Shown: positions 11,200 through 23,500 of the stretch, one piece after another
Layout of the letters: each line of letters opens with the position of its first letter
Position numbering within the stretch: the stretch's first letter is position 1
Assembly: GCA_038030265.1 (NCBI GenBank)
Contig: CM075937.1
Coordinates: 7,564,001 to 7,628,000, forward strand
Direction of reading: 5' to 3'
DNA length: 64,000 bases
Origin: Corythucha ciliata
Lineage: Eukaryota > Arthropoda > Insecta > Hemiptera > Tingidae
Program-made: the position numbers and the translations under genes
The notes under the pieces: model-generated
Databases searched by the model: none
Seen by the model: the letters and a program-made list of their open reading frames with translations, nothing else
Told to the model about the DNA's origin: nothing

Positions 11200-12908
11200 A
11201 AAATCAGGTGTTTAGTCTAGGAATAACAGACTCAGCGGTGGCAAAACATGCACCGTAGCCTCCCCTCCATCCTCTCTGCGCAGCTTAAAAATTAATGGTT
11301 CTCCCTGTTTTAGGCAAGGAAGCCTCAGGAAGTTTCTTGTGGTGAGTAGGTACTTTTTGTTGTTGAAGCTTTTTGTGGTTGCAGCTGTCTGTGGCTCGAA
11401 CTTTTTGGGGTTCAAGATTTTTGTGGTTCGATCTTGTCGAAGTTAGACTTTCTTGTGGGCAGGGCATTTGGTGGTTAGAGCTTTTTGTGGCTAGGACTTT
11501 CTGTGGTTAGAGCTTTCTGGACCATGCTTATTGTAGTCTAATATTTTTGTGTTCAGAGCTTTTTGTGGTCGGGGGTTTTCCGTGTTGGAGCTTGTTGTGG
11601 TTAGGGCATTTTGTGCTTGTAGTTTTCTGAGGCTGGAGCCTTTTGTGGGCAGGGCATCTTGTGGTTAGAGCTTTCTGGAGTTCATGATTTCTGTGGTCTA
11701 ATATTATTGTTGTCATGGTTTTTCCCCCCTAACCCTTTATACCAACCACTCCCGATGGAGCGACGATCCGTCCTGCTCCGTCACAACGGAGCGGGGAAAT
11801 CCGCTCTTCTCAGAGCGCAATCCGATCGCCTACTTGCACCTCTGTAAAACGTTCACCTTCACGCTCATGGGTACACGCTGAGTGTTTTCAGAGTGGCCGT
11901 TTGACAACAGCTACCGTTGTTGAGAACCTGGTCTTGCAGTTTTGGAGGGTAGACTTGCTGTGGAACGAGCTTTCTGGGGTTCATAAAATCTTGTGGTTCG
12001 ACCTTGTTGAGATTAGACATTTATGTGGTCAGAGAATTTTGTGGTTTGGGCTTTCTGGAGTTCACGCTTTTTGTGGTCACGGTTTTTTGCTGTTGAAGCT
12101 TTTTGTGGTTGGTGCTTTTTGTGGCTGCACTTCGAAATTTTTGGGGTTCTAGATGTTTGTGGTGAGTTTTAAGCATTTTGCGGTTATAACTCATTGAAGT
12201 TCGAGCTTTTTGTGGTTAGTGTTTTTGTGGCTGCGCAGCTGTCTATGGTTCGAATTTTTGGGTTTTGATCTATTTGAGGTTAGACCTTCTTGTGGTCTGA
12301 GCATTTTGTGGTTAGAGCTTGCTTTGTGGTCAGGGTTTTTTGCTGTTGGAGCTTTTTGTGGTTTCAGTTTTCTGTGCTTTGAGGTTTTCGTTTTCATGGT
12401 CAGTTCTTTTGTAGTCAGAGCTTTTTGTTGCTAGAACTTTCTATGGTTACAGCTTTTTGTGGTTAGAGGCCTTTTGTGGTTCGATTTTTCGTGGTTAAAG
12501 CTTGTATAGTTTCAGCCGTCTATGATTCGAAATTTTTGGGGTTCAAGATTATCGTGGTTTGATCTTGTTGATGTTAGGCCTTCTTGTGGTTAGGGCATAT
12601 TGTGGTTTGTGCTTCTTGTGGTTGGAACTTTCTGTGGTTGGAGCTTTTCGAGGCAAGGGCTTTTTGTGGTTAGACCTTTCTGTGGAGTCCCTGCTTTTTT
12701 GTGATCTAATATTTTTGTGGTTAGGTCATTTTGTGGTTGCAGTTTTCTGTGGTCAGATCTTTTTGTGGCCAGATTTTTGTTGTTGTCAGAACTTTCAGTG
12801 GTTACAGCTTTTTGTGGTTCGATTTTTTTTTTTTCGGTTCCAGCCTTTTGTGGTTCGATTTCTTTTAGGTTCAAGTTTTTTGGGGGTTCAATCGTTTTGT
12901 GGTTAGCC
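11200..12908. repeat. Satellite family E (TTTTGTGGTTAGAGC-type)
   Basis: A long degenerate array of a unit of 15-22 bp built around TTTTTGTGGTTAGAGCTTT. A non-repetitive GC-richer island at about 11735-11890 may be an unrelated small insertion. Open frames inside read as low-complexity CGxxFLW-type peptides and are repeat artefacts. Confidence 0.7.
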
Positions 12909-13870
12909 CCCCCCCCCTCCCCCGCGTAGATTTCTCATCGCAGAACGTGACAAATTCTCCCAGGCGTCTTTCATGCCGGTCACCTCGTGGCTGTTTCACA
13001 CGTTGACCGTCAAATCCCTCAAGCCTCCCCCCCCCTCTCCACAGTATGCACCTTCACGTCATTGAGCCCTTTGACGCGGCTCTGTCACATCTTGACGCTC
13101 TTCCTCCGCTTGTGTGTATGTTTTTATTATTTTTTCTGCATGCCTTAGTCTATAGTACAACATTAATACTAAGACTGCAACAAATTTGGTTCAGGGGATA
13201 ATTAATTCTTACAAAGTTTAATGGACAATTTTTTACTTAAATAAAACTCGAATTATCATCGTTTAATAGTAGTGGAGGGGGGTAGTGTTTTTTTTTTACT
13301 AACGATTGAGTGACAGTCACTCTTATTTTTATTCATTCATACACGTAACTAATGAATTCATTGCCGCAACAGGGTCTCACAGTGCATTTACATTAATTAC
13401 GTCTAGTCTTATATACTTACTAAATCTCTTTAACTAAATATAAAAAGAGTGTGGGAGTCAAAATTAATGAGAGACGTGTGTGTTTGACTGGGTTTCGAGT
13501 GATAATCGCTCGTTCCCGGCTTTAAATTTCACTTTTATTTCAGCCCACGTTGAAACGAGACCTTCAAAGTGAATAACGTGACTTTTTGTTTTATGTGTGA
13601 TAATGAACAGTGAAAATTGTCCTTTGTTTATTTTGTAAGTATTTCAGTTGTTGTTTTATTATAATGAACATTATACGCAATTTTTTTGTTGGATTTTGTT
13701 ATTTTACACGAGTTTTGTTTCCTTTACAAGTCCTTATAACAGGGCCTTATAATTTGCCTCGATAATCAAACTGACTTAATAGTAGCTCCCCCACCCCTCA
13801 TTTTCAACGGGCAACCGCGAGGTTTAGTTTAATCGTCTTTTGTTTTGTTTTTTTTTTGTTTTTCATTTCA
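12909..13870. other. Unique sequence leading into the zinc-finger array
   Basis: AT-rich and mostly unique. No coding exon was recognised. The last 20 bp form the pyrimidine tract and CAG acceptor of the first terminal exon. Confidence 0.5.
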
Positions 13871-13871
13871 G

Positions 13872-14008
13872 TTCGAGTTAAACAGTTGCAGACATTGGAA
13901 AGAAAACCTGTTGAGAAAATGTATCGGTGTAGAGTGTGTCCATATATGGCGTCATATTATGCTTCCCTTAAAGCCCACTCTCGAATTCAACATAATGTTC
14001 ATATTTAG
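13872..14008 (+). CDS. lola-like terminal exon E1, single C2H2 finger
   Basis: An AG acceptor (13870-13871) after a T-rich tract opens a phase-1 frame of 45 codons ending in TAG. A basic leader of about 17 residues is followed by one complete C2H2 finger: CRVC, 12 residues, then HSRIQH. The C2HC first finger seen in most later units is missing. In this respect it resembles only E12. It is the most 5' unit of the array and could be an ancestral half-unit or a truncated one. No start codon is expected, because the N-terminus comes from the shared upstream part. Confidence 0.72.
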
Positions 14009-14209
14009 GGTAAATCTAACGTTTTTTATTGATGAATGTATTTTCTGTACAAGTGAATTTTTAATAAATTTTAACACGTTTTATATTTAAATCGTCTGTT
14101 CGTTTTTTCGACTCCTTTACGTCTTTAGTTTTAAGAGCTCGACGTGGTTTTATTTGTAGTTTCTTGAAATCTTACCACAAAAAAATATGTTTTTTTCTTT
14201 TCGTTTCAG

Positions 14210-14415
14210 GGCGTTATATTTGTTTCCAGTGCTCAAAATCATTCTCTCATTTGAACAATTTAAACAGACACAACAGAGAGTGCGGGAAGCCGCCCAGATT
14301 TTCCTGTCCCTGCTGTGTGTTCAGAAGTCACAGGAAGGAGTCCCTTCAGTGTCATATATACAGGAAACATCCGGAGGCTGTCGTCGAAATTACGACCGCC
14401 GGACTCGACGAATAA
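14210..14415 (+). CDS. lola-like terminal exon E2, C2HC + C2H2 fingers
   Basis: The acceptor TTTCAG at 14204-14209 precedes a phase-1 frame starting with the second base of a Gly codon. Finger 1 is CFQC, 12 residues, H-x3-C, one residue shorter than the usual H-x4-C. The linker is GKPPRFS. Finger 2 is CPCC...H-x4-H. A tail of about 13 residues, rich in small and acidic residues, ends at TAA, which overlaps an AATAAA signal. It should give a BTB-zinc-finger transcription-factor isoform with its own DNA preference; this role is inferred from the family. Confidence 0.88.
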
Positions 14416-14516
14416 AATTAAAAACTGTACCACCCCCCCCCCACTCCCGCAATGTGTTACTATGGAATCGTCTTTCGGTTGATTTGTTTTTCAAATTCTG
14501 ATCGAACGATTTTCAG

Positions 14517-14737
14517 GTTACAAGTGTCATGACTGTGGAAAAGCTTTTCGACACATAACAAATTTTTCGACTCACCGAAAGTGGGTGTGCAAAAAGGAGC
14601 CGAGATTTTCGTGTCTTCTTTGTCCCTACAAGGCTCACCAAAAGGTTCAATTGAAGGCTCATCTTTTTCGGAAACATAACGTTTTGGCTGATTTGAAAAA
14701 ACCGCCCCAGGAGTTTGTAAATTCTTTCTTGTTGTAA
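14517..14737 (+). CDS. lola-like terminal exon E3, C2HC + C2H2 fingers
   Basis: The TTTTCAG acceptor at 14510-14516 lies only 100 bp after E2. Finger 1 is CHDC with a GKAF core and H-x4-C (HRKWVC), then the linker KKEPRFS, then finger 2 CLLC...HLFRKH. The tail of 20 residues contains a Lys/Pro stretch and is longer than in its neighbours. Finger 1 has two residues between its Cys pair, like E2 and E4-E6 but unlike most units downstream. Confidence 0.9.
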
Positions 14738-14914
14738 TATATTGTTTGTGTGACCACATAATTTAATTATTAAATGAAAATATTGTAAATATACATGTTT
14801 ATACAATATATAAATACTATTGAAGTGTTATCTACTTCTAGAAATATTTTATTTCTCTCTAAAATTGTCATTTTTAAATTTTTTTTTACTGGCGTATAAT
14901 TGTATCTTTTCCAG

Positions 14915-15102
14915 GCAGATTGATTTGTCCTACGTGCGGTAAATCGTTCAAATACAAGACTCACTATTCCACGCATAAAAAATGGATCTGTCAACAAGAG
15001 CCGCGATTTCACTGTCCCGATTGCTCGTATAAAACTCACACCAAGAATCGTATTAAACAGCACTACTACACTGTCCATAAAAAATTATTCTGTTCAGATT
15101 GA
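14915..15102 (+). CDS. lola-like terminal exon E4, C2HC + C2H2 fingers
   Basis: The CTTTTCCAG acceptor ends at 14914. Phase-1 frame: RLICPTCGKSFK opens finger 1 (C-x2-C...HKKWIC); the linker is QQEPRFH; finger 2 is CPDCSYKTH...HYYTVH. The short tail KKLFCSD ends at TGA. An AATAAA lies at 15208-15213, a plausible polyadenylation signal for this isoform. Intron spacing from E3 is about 180 bp. Confidence 0.9.
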
Positions 15103-15419
15103 TTTTTGTCATTTTTTTTTTCGTACATTCTCTTGTGATTTGTTCTTAAATCACTCTCTTTCCCGCCCCTCTTCTTCTGTTTTGAGACACAATTTGTGAT
15201 TTATAACAATAAAACCGCAATTTTTTTTTCTTTCTAGGAACAAAACAGTCAGAGTTTGATGATGATCTGTACTTTAGCTGGCTAAGACTTGAGTGTCTTA
15301 CGTTTGACTAGCACTCCCTTTTAGGAATTAGTAAAAAAAAAACAACTAAAATTGTTTACCTTTTCGGCACCCTTTTGTTTTTGTTTTTTAATGCTTTTCT
15401 TTTTGTACAGTTCTTGCAG

Positions 15420-15604
15420 GATACTTTTGCGACGTTTGCTTTCGAGTTTTCAAACATCGTCGGAATTTGAGCACACACAAGAGCGTCTATTGTAATAAAG
15501 GGCCTAGATTTCAGTGTGACTTTTGCCAGTATAAAAGCTACTGGCGGAAGGAATTGAGGGTTCATATGTTCAAAAAACACTCGGACTTGTTAGATGTTGT
15601 ATAA
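15420..15604 (+). CDS. lola-like terminal exon E5, C2HC + C2H2 fingers
   Basis: Two close acceptor-like sites occur (TGTACAG ending 15410 and CTTGCAG ending 15419). Only the second keeps phase 1 without adding residues, so I chose it. Finger 1 is CDVCFRVF...HKSVYC, where the usual CGK is replaced by CFR. The linker is NKGPRFQ. Finger 2 is CDFCQYKSY...HMFKKH. The tail of about 8 residues ends at TAA. A gap of about 8.6 kb filled with repeats follows. Confidence 0.88.
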
Positions 15605-16140
15605 TAATTAATTACATTTAATTTCATGATTTTTTCGTTGCGTTCTTTTTTTATTGTTAACTCATCAATTACCCTTTATAATTTAATCTGTATTGTGTTT
15701 TCAAAGGTTTTTTTTTTCCTGCGAAGATTGCTTCAGAATTTCACACGTGGCCAACATTTAAAATAACCACGGCATTCGTGAGTTTTACTCGCCTTCCCCC
15801 CTCCCAGTCGTGTAACGTTGTGCCCCCCCCCATCCTCTTCCCCCCCTATCCAAGCCTTCTTTGGGCACGGACCAGTCACCCAGTAGAACGGCCGGTGTGC
15901 GAAAATCAATTTTTGGGGGTTGGCTCGCGTTCAAAAACCAAATTTGACGGGACTGACGGTCCGAAAAATGAAATTTCGTGTAACTGTCTCATTTTAAATG
16001 AGTTTCGCCGGGGACGGGCTTGCCTCCCCCCCCCCCTCTCGAAAAAGCGATCTTGGGACTTTCGCGGTTACTAAAACAACATTTCGCGCTATTGACTCAT
16101 TCATAAATCCGTTTCGAGGATACACATTGTGAACCTGACC
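15605..16140. other. Intronic sequence without a recognised gene
   Basis: Contains C-rich homopolymers and a few family-B-like words (AAACCAAATTTGACGGG). No ZnF exon and no acceptor followed by a Cys/His pattern was seen. Confidence 0.4.
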
Positions 16141-17110
16141 GTGAACACGGTCCTATTCGTTTGTTTACGATTTTTAGCCAAAATGTTTGATGGTTTAGCC
16201 TTTCACGCACTTTGAATAACAAACTTGGGTTCGGCTATAGCTTTTCACGCTTCCCCTACCCAATAATACCCCTTAAATGAAATAGTTTGCTTAGCCCCAT
16301 TTCTAGTCTTAAAATCGTTTGGCCAAGTTCACATAACTCGACCCATGGATGAAATCGTTTGTTTAACATCATTTCTGGTCTTAGAATCGTTTATTTAGCC
16401 GAAAATTTCGTTTGTTTAACCTTTCAATCCATTTAAACCACAAAGAAACTTGGGTGCGGCTAACTTCGTGCTTTTAACTTCGATATTTTAACAAACCTTA
16501 TGCGTACGGCTAAGTTCACACTAACCGCCACAACATGAGCGGGGATCGTTTGTTGAACGAGCTAGCGAGACACAATATCGTTTGTTTAGCAAAAATATTC
16601 GTTTGTTTAGCCTCCCAAGTCACGAAATTTACCGCGAACAAGCGTGCGCGGCCAATCTTTACGTTTAGCGGCAAATTCTGTCAGAACGTCGTTTGTTTAC
16701 GTCTGTATAGCTAAAACAATTCGTTTGTTTAGCCTCCCATATCACTTTTGCCGCGAACCTGACGCATGAGCAAAATAGTTTGTCTAGGAGTACATTCTGT
16801 TTGAACGTCGTTTGTTTTCGTTTGTTTAGCCAGAAGCTTCGTTCGTTTAGCCTCTCAATTCACTAAATGGCTCCGTTCGTTTGTAGTCCGGAGCTGCACT
16901 AGCAGCCCTGAAAGTACTTACCTTTTATCATTTTTTTCCCTGTTATTCCACATGATAACCCGTGAGGTTACAGAATCTCGTGATGTTCGGAGTAGTCCGG
17001 GACTGAAACGAACGGAGTTAATATGCCACGAACAAGGTCCTGCCACATGTACAAAATCGTTTGTTTAGTGGCATGTTCGGTCCGACCGTCGTTTGTTACA
17101 TTTATTTAGC
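16140..17110. repeat. Satellite family C (CGTTTGTTTAGCC-type)
   Basis: Repeated ATCGTTTGTTTAGC and TTCGTTTGTTTAGCCT words spaced 30-60 bp apart, with CTGTCAGAACGTCG and AATCACTAAA companions. The same family recurs at 21350-22740, partly inverted there. No gene. Confidence 0.7.
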
Positions 17111-17594
17111 CCAACAATGACGAATACATAAATCTATTCTTTAACGTTCATTTACCTTAAAATAGAGCATAAATCGTGATCCGTTCGTAAAATACCCCAA
17201 CTGTTAATAAATACGCGATTTTTGAAGTTTTAGGTCATTTCAAACACGCCAGCTATTTTTGTAGCATGTTTGTGTCATATATGCGGCGTCCAAAAAAAAA
17301 AAAAAAATTCGCCTGTAACGTTGCTATCGGAGAGCTGTTTGTTGTATTTCTTTGCCTTATTTTCTTCTAGAGCTCTCCAGTAATAAAATAATGGAGAATA
17401 AACAGATGAGCTATTTAGAGGCATGAAAAGGACAGAGAATACAAGGATACAAGGGATATTACGTTGCGGAAAATGTTCGTTTTGGTGGGATTTCAAATTT
17501 TGTTAAGAAATAAAAAAATTCTGATAGCCAAGGAAAATTAGTGCTCTAGCCCTACAAATTGCTAGAGAGCTGGAAATCGTTTTAATCCCTCTTA

Positions 17595-18165
17595 AGCTGC
17601 GTATTCACTTGCGAGCCGAGCCTGTTCTGAGTTGGAGGCTCCGAGCGTGCTCTGAGCATGTTCAGAGCACGCTCGCTGAAATGTTGTTTCTCTCGAGCCG
17701 GGGGAAAACTGTGAGCATGGGACGAGCCGAGAGCTGCCGTATATGAAGTGTATTTATTATTTCTCAGTGGTAGTTCTGACAGAGTCGCGGGTCCCATAAA
17801 TTGGGATGGTTTTTGTAGGCCTCAATTAGAGAAATTTGCCTTTCCTCTGACCATTCCATTACGACGACGACAACGATAATGGTGAAAGCAGAGAAAAACA
17901 AATAAACCGGGTAACTGACAAAGTTCCCCTCAAAGAAATGCCCCCGCTTCTCCCTTTTGTCTCGAGCGCGCTCTGAGCCTTACTAAAAGCCCGTCCCAAC
18001 TTGACGAAGCAATTCCTTTGATGTTGAATGAAAAACCGACAGGAGATGGAGCCTAGTACGAGCGGCTCGTGAGCCGCTCAAAACGTGCTCGTCGTAACAA
18101 AAACACACTTCGAGCCAGTTTAGAGCCGCTCGGCTCAGGCCCGGCTTGCAAGTGTATACGCAGCT
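17595..18165. mobile_element. MITE nested in the left arm of the long inverted-repeat element
   Basis: 571 bp starting AGCTGCGTATTCACTTGCGA and ending with the inverse, imperfect GCAAGTGTATACGCAGCT. It is flanked by TTA (17592-17594 and 18166-18168), as expected for a 3-bp duplication of the PIF/Harbinger type. The right arm of the host element lacks it, which gives a direct empty-site comparison. No open frame of note. Confidence 0.75.
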
Positions 18166-19406
18166 TTAGAGGTCCTAAATAACACATTTATGAGTTTGCG
18201 ACGGTTTTTAGGTTATGCTTTAGATTTCACAGCCTAATAACCGCTCAATTTTCCCAGTTTTTTCAGTTGTTCACGTGTAACTCGAAACGTACGCATCCTA
18301 CATAAAATACCACTATTTCCACTTTCAAAAAGCATTAAATTCCGCGTTGAATGCCGTTTGAGACATTAGAATCGGTTGATACATTATGTCGCAATTGCCA
18401 GTCAAACATATGGAATTTTCACCATCTTCTCTAAAAAGTTGACAACCCTCAACTTTCAACGCCTGTAGGTTGAAAATGACTGTTCCGATTGAAAAATGTC
18501 ATAAGACCAAAGTTGTAGACAATTTAATTCGTGACCGAATTTTAAATTGTCTCAATTCAGTGCTGAGTTATGAATTTTAAACCAAATAAGGTCGTAGTGC
18601 ATAATTTTTGCTAAGGCAGCCCAACGCAGGAATCGTCGCGTGAACTCGAAACTTATCACTTTCTAGCATTTTTAAAGTAAAAGGGAATGTAATAAACTCA
18701 TTGAAACTCATGATTTGAAACCCATAATTAGAGATCGGATTATATGCAAATAAAAATGATGAATATATGCATGCAAGTATGCACATTATTCCTCGAAATA
18801 TGCATAAAAAATACGGAAAAATGCACTGAAAAGTAGGAAATATCCTCTTGGATTTGGAGCCAAACAGATGCCAGGGTAAGGCAACTGTATAATTGACTAG
18901 TTGTAGTGAACGCATCGTCCATCTTGGGGTAAGAATATTGATAAAATTGTATGCGAATAGAAGTGGATTTACTGTCGAGAAGCCCAGCCCTATCTATAGC
19001 CCAAAAAGGCGGTGGATTCACTTGGTTTACAGGGCCGAATCTGCCTTCTATAAATCCATGAACACGCTTTTGATTGCGCCGAAGTGGCCGTTGTAGAACC
19101 AGGCTGTTGAGTCCTTACCATTGAGTTGAGAGAGGGCGAGCTTCACCTTCCTGGGCTCATTGACTTGAGAATATATTTTTTAGAACTGCTTTCCTTTCTT
19201 TTTCTTGCATATTCCTGTATTTTCTCAGTAAAAAGTGCCAAAATATGCATCATAATAGAAGAAACATTAGGAAAAATCATCTAAATATGCAATTGCATAG
19301 GTATGCAAAATATGCATTTGCATAAAATCCGGCCTACACGTATAAATATGCAAATATGCACTTGCATATAATCCGGCCTTTACTCATAATCATTTTGTCA
19401 ATATCT

Positions 19407-19664
19407 GGGGGGTGATTCTGTAACTTGCAAAATTTACGTGTGGTAAAATGGAAGAAGGGCGAGGGGAGGTACCTCGTTGTCATGGTTTTTACGATACCTA
19501 GTGAATTAAACTGCGGAATTTTCACGCGAGAACGTGTGGTCTCGAAGAAAAAAATAATAAATTCTTAACAAATGTATGGAAAACCCAAGGCAACGGGGTA
19601 CATCCTCTCCTCCTCCTTCCCAGTTACGACACGTAAATTTTTCAAGTTACAGAATCACCCCCCC
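19407..19664. mobile_element. MITE with GGGGGGTGATTCTGTAACTT ends
   Basis: The left end GGGGGGTGATTCTGTAACTT is mirrored on the right by AAGTTACAGAATCACCCCCC. The inverted similarity extends inward through AAATTTACGTGT. About 258 bp, noncoding. The target duplication was not clear. Confidence 0.7.
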
Positions 19665-20289
19665 TGATCACGTGGGTTGTTATAGACCCCGATCAATCAT
19701 TAATGAGATTCCAGAAATCATAATGGCGTTTTCCATTCAATGCTATACACTCGTGTGGTGTAAGTTTTTCCACCCGTTCTCTCTGAATTGAAACAAATGT
19801 TTATGGAGAGTACGCTGCACTACACTTGTGTAGTGTGTTGAATAGAAATCGCTAGCAGAACAACAGTGTACATACATGTATGTATACATATGTTACGGGC
19901 AATGTGTATACCTTGGGCTCTATTGTACAATGCCCAGGGCCTTCTATACAATTCCCGGCTTATTTGGTCAGTGTATATAATTCACTCACATTCTTCAAAT
20001 GGCCCGGGCATTTTGTAGAATGCCAAATAGCGATTGGGCAATGTGTAGAATTTCAGATCTTTCATTTCCCCGTGCGTATTCTTTGTCCAATATTCCTTTT
20101 TATTTCATCACTGGCCAACGGTGCAAGCGGTGCCTACTTCTATAAGATCGGGTGGCAAACTTGCACTATTGAGTACTACAACTCTGTTTCATGTAACAAT
20201 GTAACAAAAAGTAATCGACTTAAATTTTATTGGCTGGTCCCATGGCCACTCTGCTCAGAACATGTCCAAACACCTTGCTGGAACAGACC

Positions 20290-20632
20290 TATAGTCACCG
20301 GGAATGTCGTGAATCAGGGAATCACGAGAATTACTCGGGAATCACGTGAATGATTGCACATAGTAGGGAATAACGTGATTTTCTATTAAATAACGTTATT
20401 TCCTGAAGAGTTCAGGGATATTTGTACACAACACATTTCCTAGGCATTCATGTTAATCCCTAGCAGTAATTCACGTGAATAAATAGACATCGTGAATTCC
20501 ATATGGAACGATGCCAAGTTAAACAACATTGACTGACCGAGTTACGCATTAACGGAAATAACGTTATTCACGAGGGATTGAGGTAATCACGTGATTCCCT
20601 GATTCACAAAATCTCTGGTAACAGTGACACAA
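20290..20632. mobile_element. Small inverted-repeat element
   Basis: GTGAATCAGGGAATCACG near 20309 is mirrored by CGTGATTCCCTGATTCAC near 20589. The outer TCACCGGGAAT and TGGTAACAGTGA also correspond roughly. Noncoding. Confidence 0.6.
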
Positions 20633-21349
20633 GGACGGTATTATAATAAATGCCCACCGACGTAGGAAGCAGTAGGTTAATGGTACAGCAGCCGGTCCCA
20701 ATGATGGACCGTGATGGGCTCGCAAGATCTGCCTGAGCGTAATTGCCAGTTAAGCGATCGTATGGTAGGCGAATTTGAAACTTCGAGAACCATCCGATTA
20801 AGAATTACATTTTCTACAACATTGGTCCTATAACAATTTACAATCATAGCAGTCATTTTCAACCTACACGTGATGAAAGTTGAGGGTTGTCAACTTCTTA
20901 GAGAAGATGGTGAAAACTGCATATGTTTTCCAATGTCTCAAACGGCATTCAACGCGGAATTTAATGCTCTTTGAAAGTGGAAATAGTGGCATTTTATGTA
21001 GGATGCGTACTTTTCGAGTTACACGTGAAAAACTGAAAAAAAAAAAAAAAAAACTGCGAAAATTGAGCGGTTATTAGGCTCTCAAATCTAAAGCACAATC
21101 TAGAAGCCATCGCAAACTCATAAATTTATTATTCGGGACCTCTAGGAGGGATTAAAACGATTTCCAGCTCTCGAGCAATTTTTAGGGGCTTGTGCCATTT
21201 TTTGCACTAATTTTCCTGGGCTATGAAGGGTTTTCAATTTTTATTTATTTTTTTACGTGGAAGGATTGATATGCCTCATCGAAAAAAACATTTTTGGAAA
21301 ATGTGAAACTTGTGTGTGTGTGTGTGCGCCTAAATTCAAGGAGGTCGAC

Positions 21350-22740
21350 ATATGAACGAAATCGTTCGTTTATTGGCATACTGTCATAAAACTGTTTGTT
21401 TAGACAAACTGTTACTTTGTTTAGCCTCCTTTATGTATTATCACTTAATTTGCAAATGAGCAAAATCGTTTGTTTAGCGGTATATTCTGTTGGAACTTTG
21501 TTTGTTTACGTCTGTTTAGCCAAAACCTTTGTTTGTTTAGCCTCTCAAGTCACTAAATGTGTCACGAATAACTTCCCGCAACCCTTCACATGTACAAAAT
21601 TGTTTGTTTAGCGGCATATTTTTGCCGGAACATCGTCTGTTTAGCCAAACAATTCGATCTAACCTCCCAACTAGTTCTGTTCGCCACGAACACCTGAGTG
21701 TGTACGCCTCAATTCAATAAATGTGCGAAATCGTTTGTTTAGCGGCATTTTCTGTCATAACGTCGTTTGTTCACTTTTTTGTGTGAAAAATTGTAAAATT
21801 AGCGACCATGTCGGGCAACAAAAACAATTTTACTATAATTTATTGAAAAATTGTTTTTGTTGCTCATCTTAGTCGCTAATTTTGTAACTTTTCAAAAAAT
21901 TCAATTAATATGGTCGGTAGAGTTTGTTTTTGACTCTTTGTTTAGCAAACATCTTCGTTTGTGCAGCCTCTCAAATCACTAAACATGCCACGAACAACTT
22001 CCTCGCAACCCTTCACATGTACGAAATCGTCTGTTAGCGGCATATTCTGTCAGAACGTCGTTTGTTTCAATTTGTTTAGCCAAACAATTCGTTTGTTTAG
22101 CTTCTCGAATCGCGAATGCGAATCGAATGCGTTTTTTTTTGTGGCTACAAATTCACGCAGCCCGCCGCGCACATTGAAACAGTCGTTCTTTCAGAGGCGT
22201 ACTCTGTTGGAACGTCATTTGTTTACGTTTGTTTGACCCAAAGCTTCCGTTTTATTAGGCTCCCGAATCTTGAATTTGGGCTTACACGCAGCCAGTGTTC
22301 GTGGCGAACAGATCTAGTCGGGAGGCTAAAGAAGCGTAAACAAACGACCGACGCGGACGTACCGACAGAATATGCCGCCAAACAAACGATTTTGCACATG
22401 TTTGACGGGTTGTGGGAACTTACCCGTACACTAACTTGTTCTCAACATATTTAGTGATTTGGGAGGCTAAACAAACGACGTTTCGACAGAAATAGCGCAA
22501 AACAAACAATTTCACACATGTGTGTCCGGCTGCTTGAAGGCACACACACGTGGTGAACAGAGCAAGCCGTGAAGCTAAACAAACGAATATTTTTAGCTAA
22601 AAAAAACGATGATTCTACAGAATATGCCGCTAAACAAACGATTTCACTCATGTCTCGGTTTGCTCCAACTTACCCGCACACACACCTACCTGTTCGTGGC
22701 GTATTTAGAGATTTGGGAGGCTATCATTTCGCCTATCAAG
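21350..22740. repeat. Satellite family C, second array with inversion
   Basis: The left part reads CGTTTGTTTAGC; from about 22320 the right part reads GGCTAAACAAACGA. The array thus contains an orientation switch like the foldback elements downstream. A hairpin of about 120 bp (about 21783-21900; AAATTAGCGACCATG facing ATCTTAGTCGCTAATTTT) interrupts it and may be a tiny MITE. Confidence 0.65.
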
Positions 22741-22789
22741 ACGTGAACAACCGATTTGTGAGTACATTCAAGCTCTATAAGTGGCCACA

Positions 22790-23500
22790 TTGACAGTTGG
22801 CGCCGTGAAAATGGCCAGCCTGGCTATTCACGCCAAAAAAAAAATGACGTATAAAACAGTATATCTGGCTATTTGCGCTTTGAAAAAGCCTAAACAGAAT
22901 GATTTCCGTTCTAAAAATGGCAAAACCGACTATTTGCTGCGTCAAAAATGGCCAAACTGAGCATTGACGCCGTGAAAATGTCTATAAATTGATGATTCCG
23001 TGCCCTTAAAATAGCAAAACTGACTATTCAGGCCCTAGAAATTGCATAATCGTACTGGTAATTCACGTTTCACTCTCTAAAAATGACCAAACTGATCATT
23101 TGTGCCCTACAGAGGCTACAGATGGTGTTAAAATGACGAAATGGTCTTTGAGCACCAAACGTGGGCCGTCACCCCCTTTCCCCTTCCTTCAGTCCTCCCT
23201 CGCAGCGTCTGTTACACGCACCCTAAGGACTGGATATACTGACTATTCTCGCGCTATAAAATTGTTTGACTGGCTAATTCGTGAACCGGTAAATGACGAA
23301 TCTTTCATTTGTGCTTCTAAAATGGGCTAAAATGTAAACGATTCGTGCTCTAAAAGTAGCCAAATAGATCATTTTTGCACCTTGCACTGACAACTCGCGC
23401 CATTAAAATGCCTTATCAGACTTGCTGCACCGAAAAAAATTGCCCAACTAGCTACTCGCGTCCTAAAAATGCCTACATGGTACATAGTGCCTGCTTGTTT
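22790..23500. repeat. Satellite family D (CTAAAAATGGCCAAACTGA-type)
   Basis: Irregular copies of a unit of about 33 bp with ATTCGCGCCCT and AAAATGGCCAAACTGACTAT. No gene. Confidence 0.6.

Larger units (their letters stand above)
17505..21260. mobile_element. DNA element with long inverted repeats
   Basis: Sequence at about 17505-18560 (interrupted by a nested MITE) matches in inverse orientation about 20770-21260. For example TTGACAACCCTCAACTTTCA at 18438 faces TGAAAGTTGAGGGTTGTCAA near 20876. CATCCTACATAAAATACCAC and its complement also face each other. The inner 2.2 kb has no transposase open frame. It holds at least two smaller inverted-repeat elements. Outer ends are approximate. Confidence 0.75.

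Noticed and set aside
11735..11890. Possible tRNA or structured RNA in the GC-rich island
   Set aside because: No cloverleaf with conserved tRNA boxes could be drawn by eye.
19880..20353. Open frame of 157 codons
   Set aside because: Lies inside the inverted-repeat element and runs into the small MITE; no protein features recognised.
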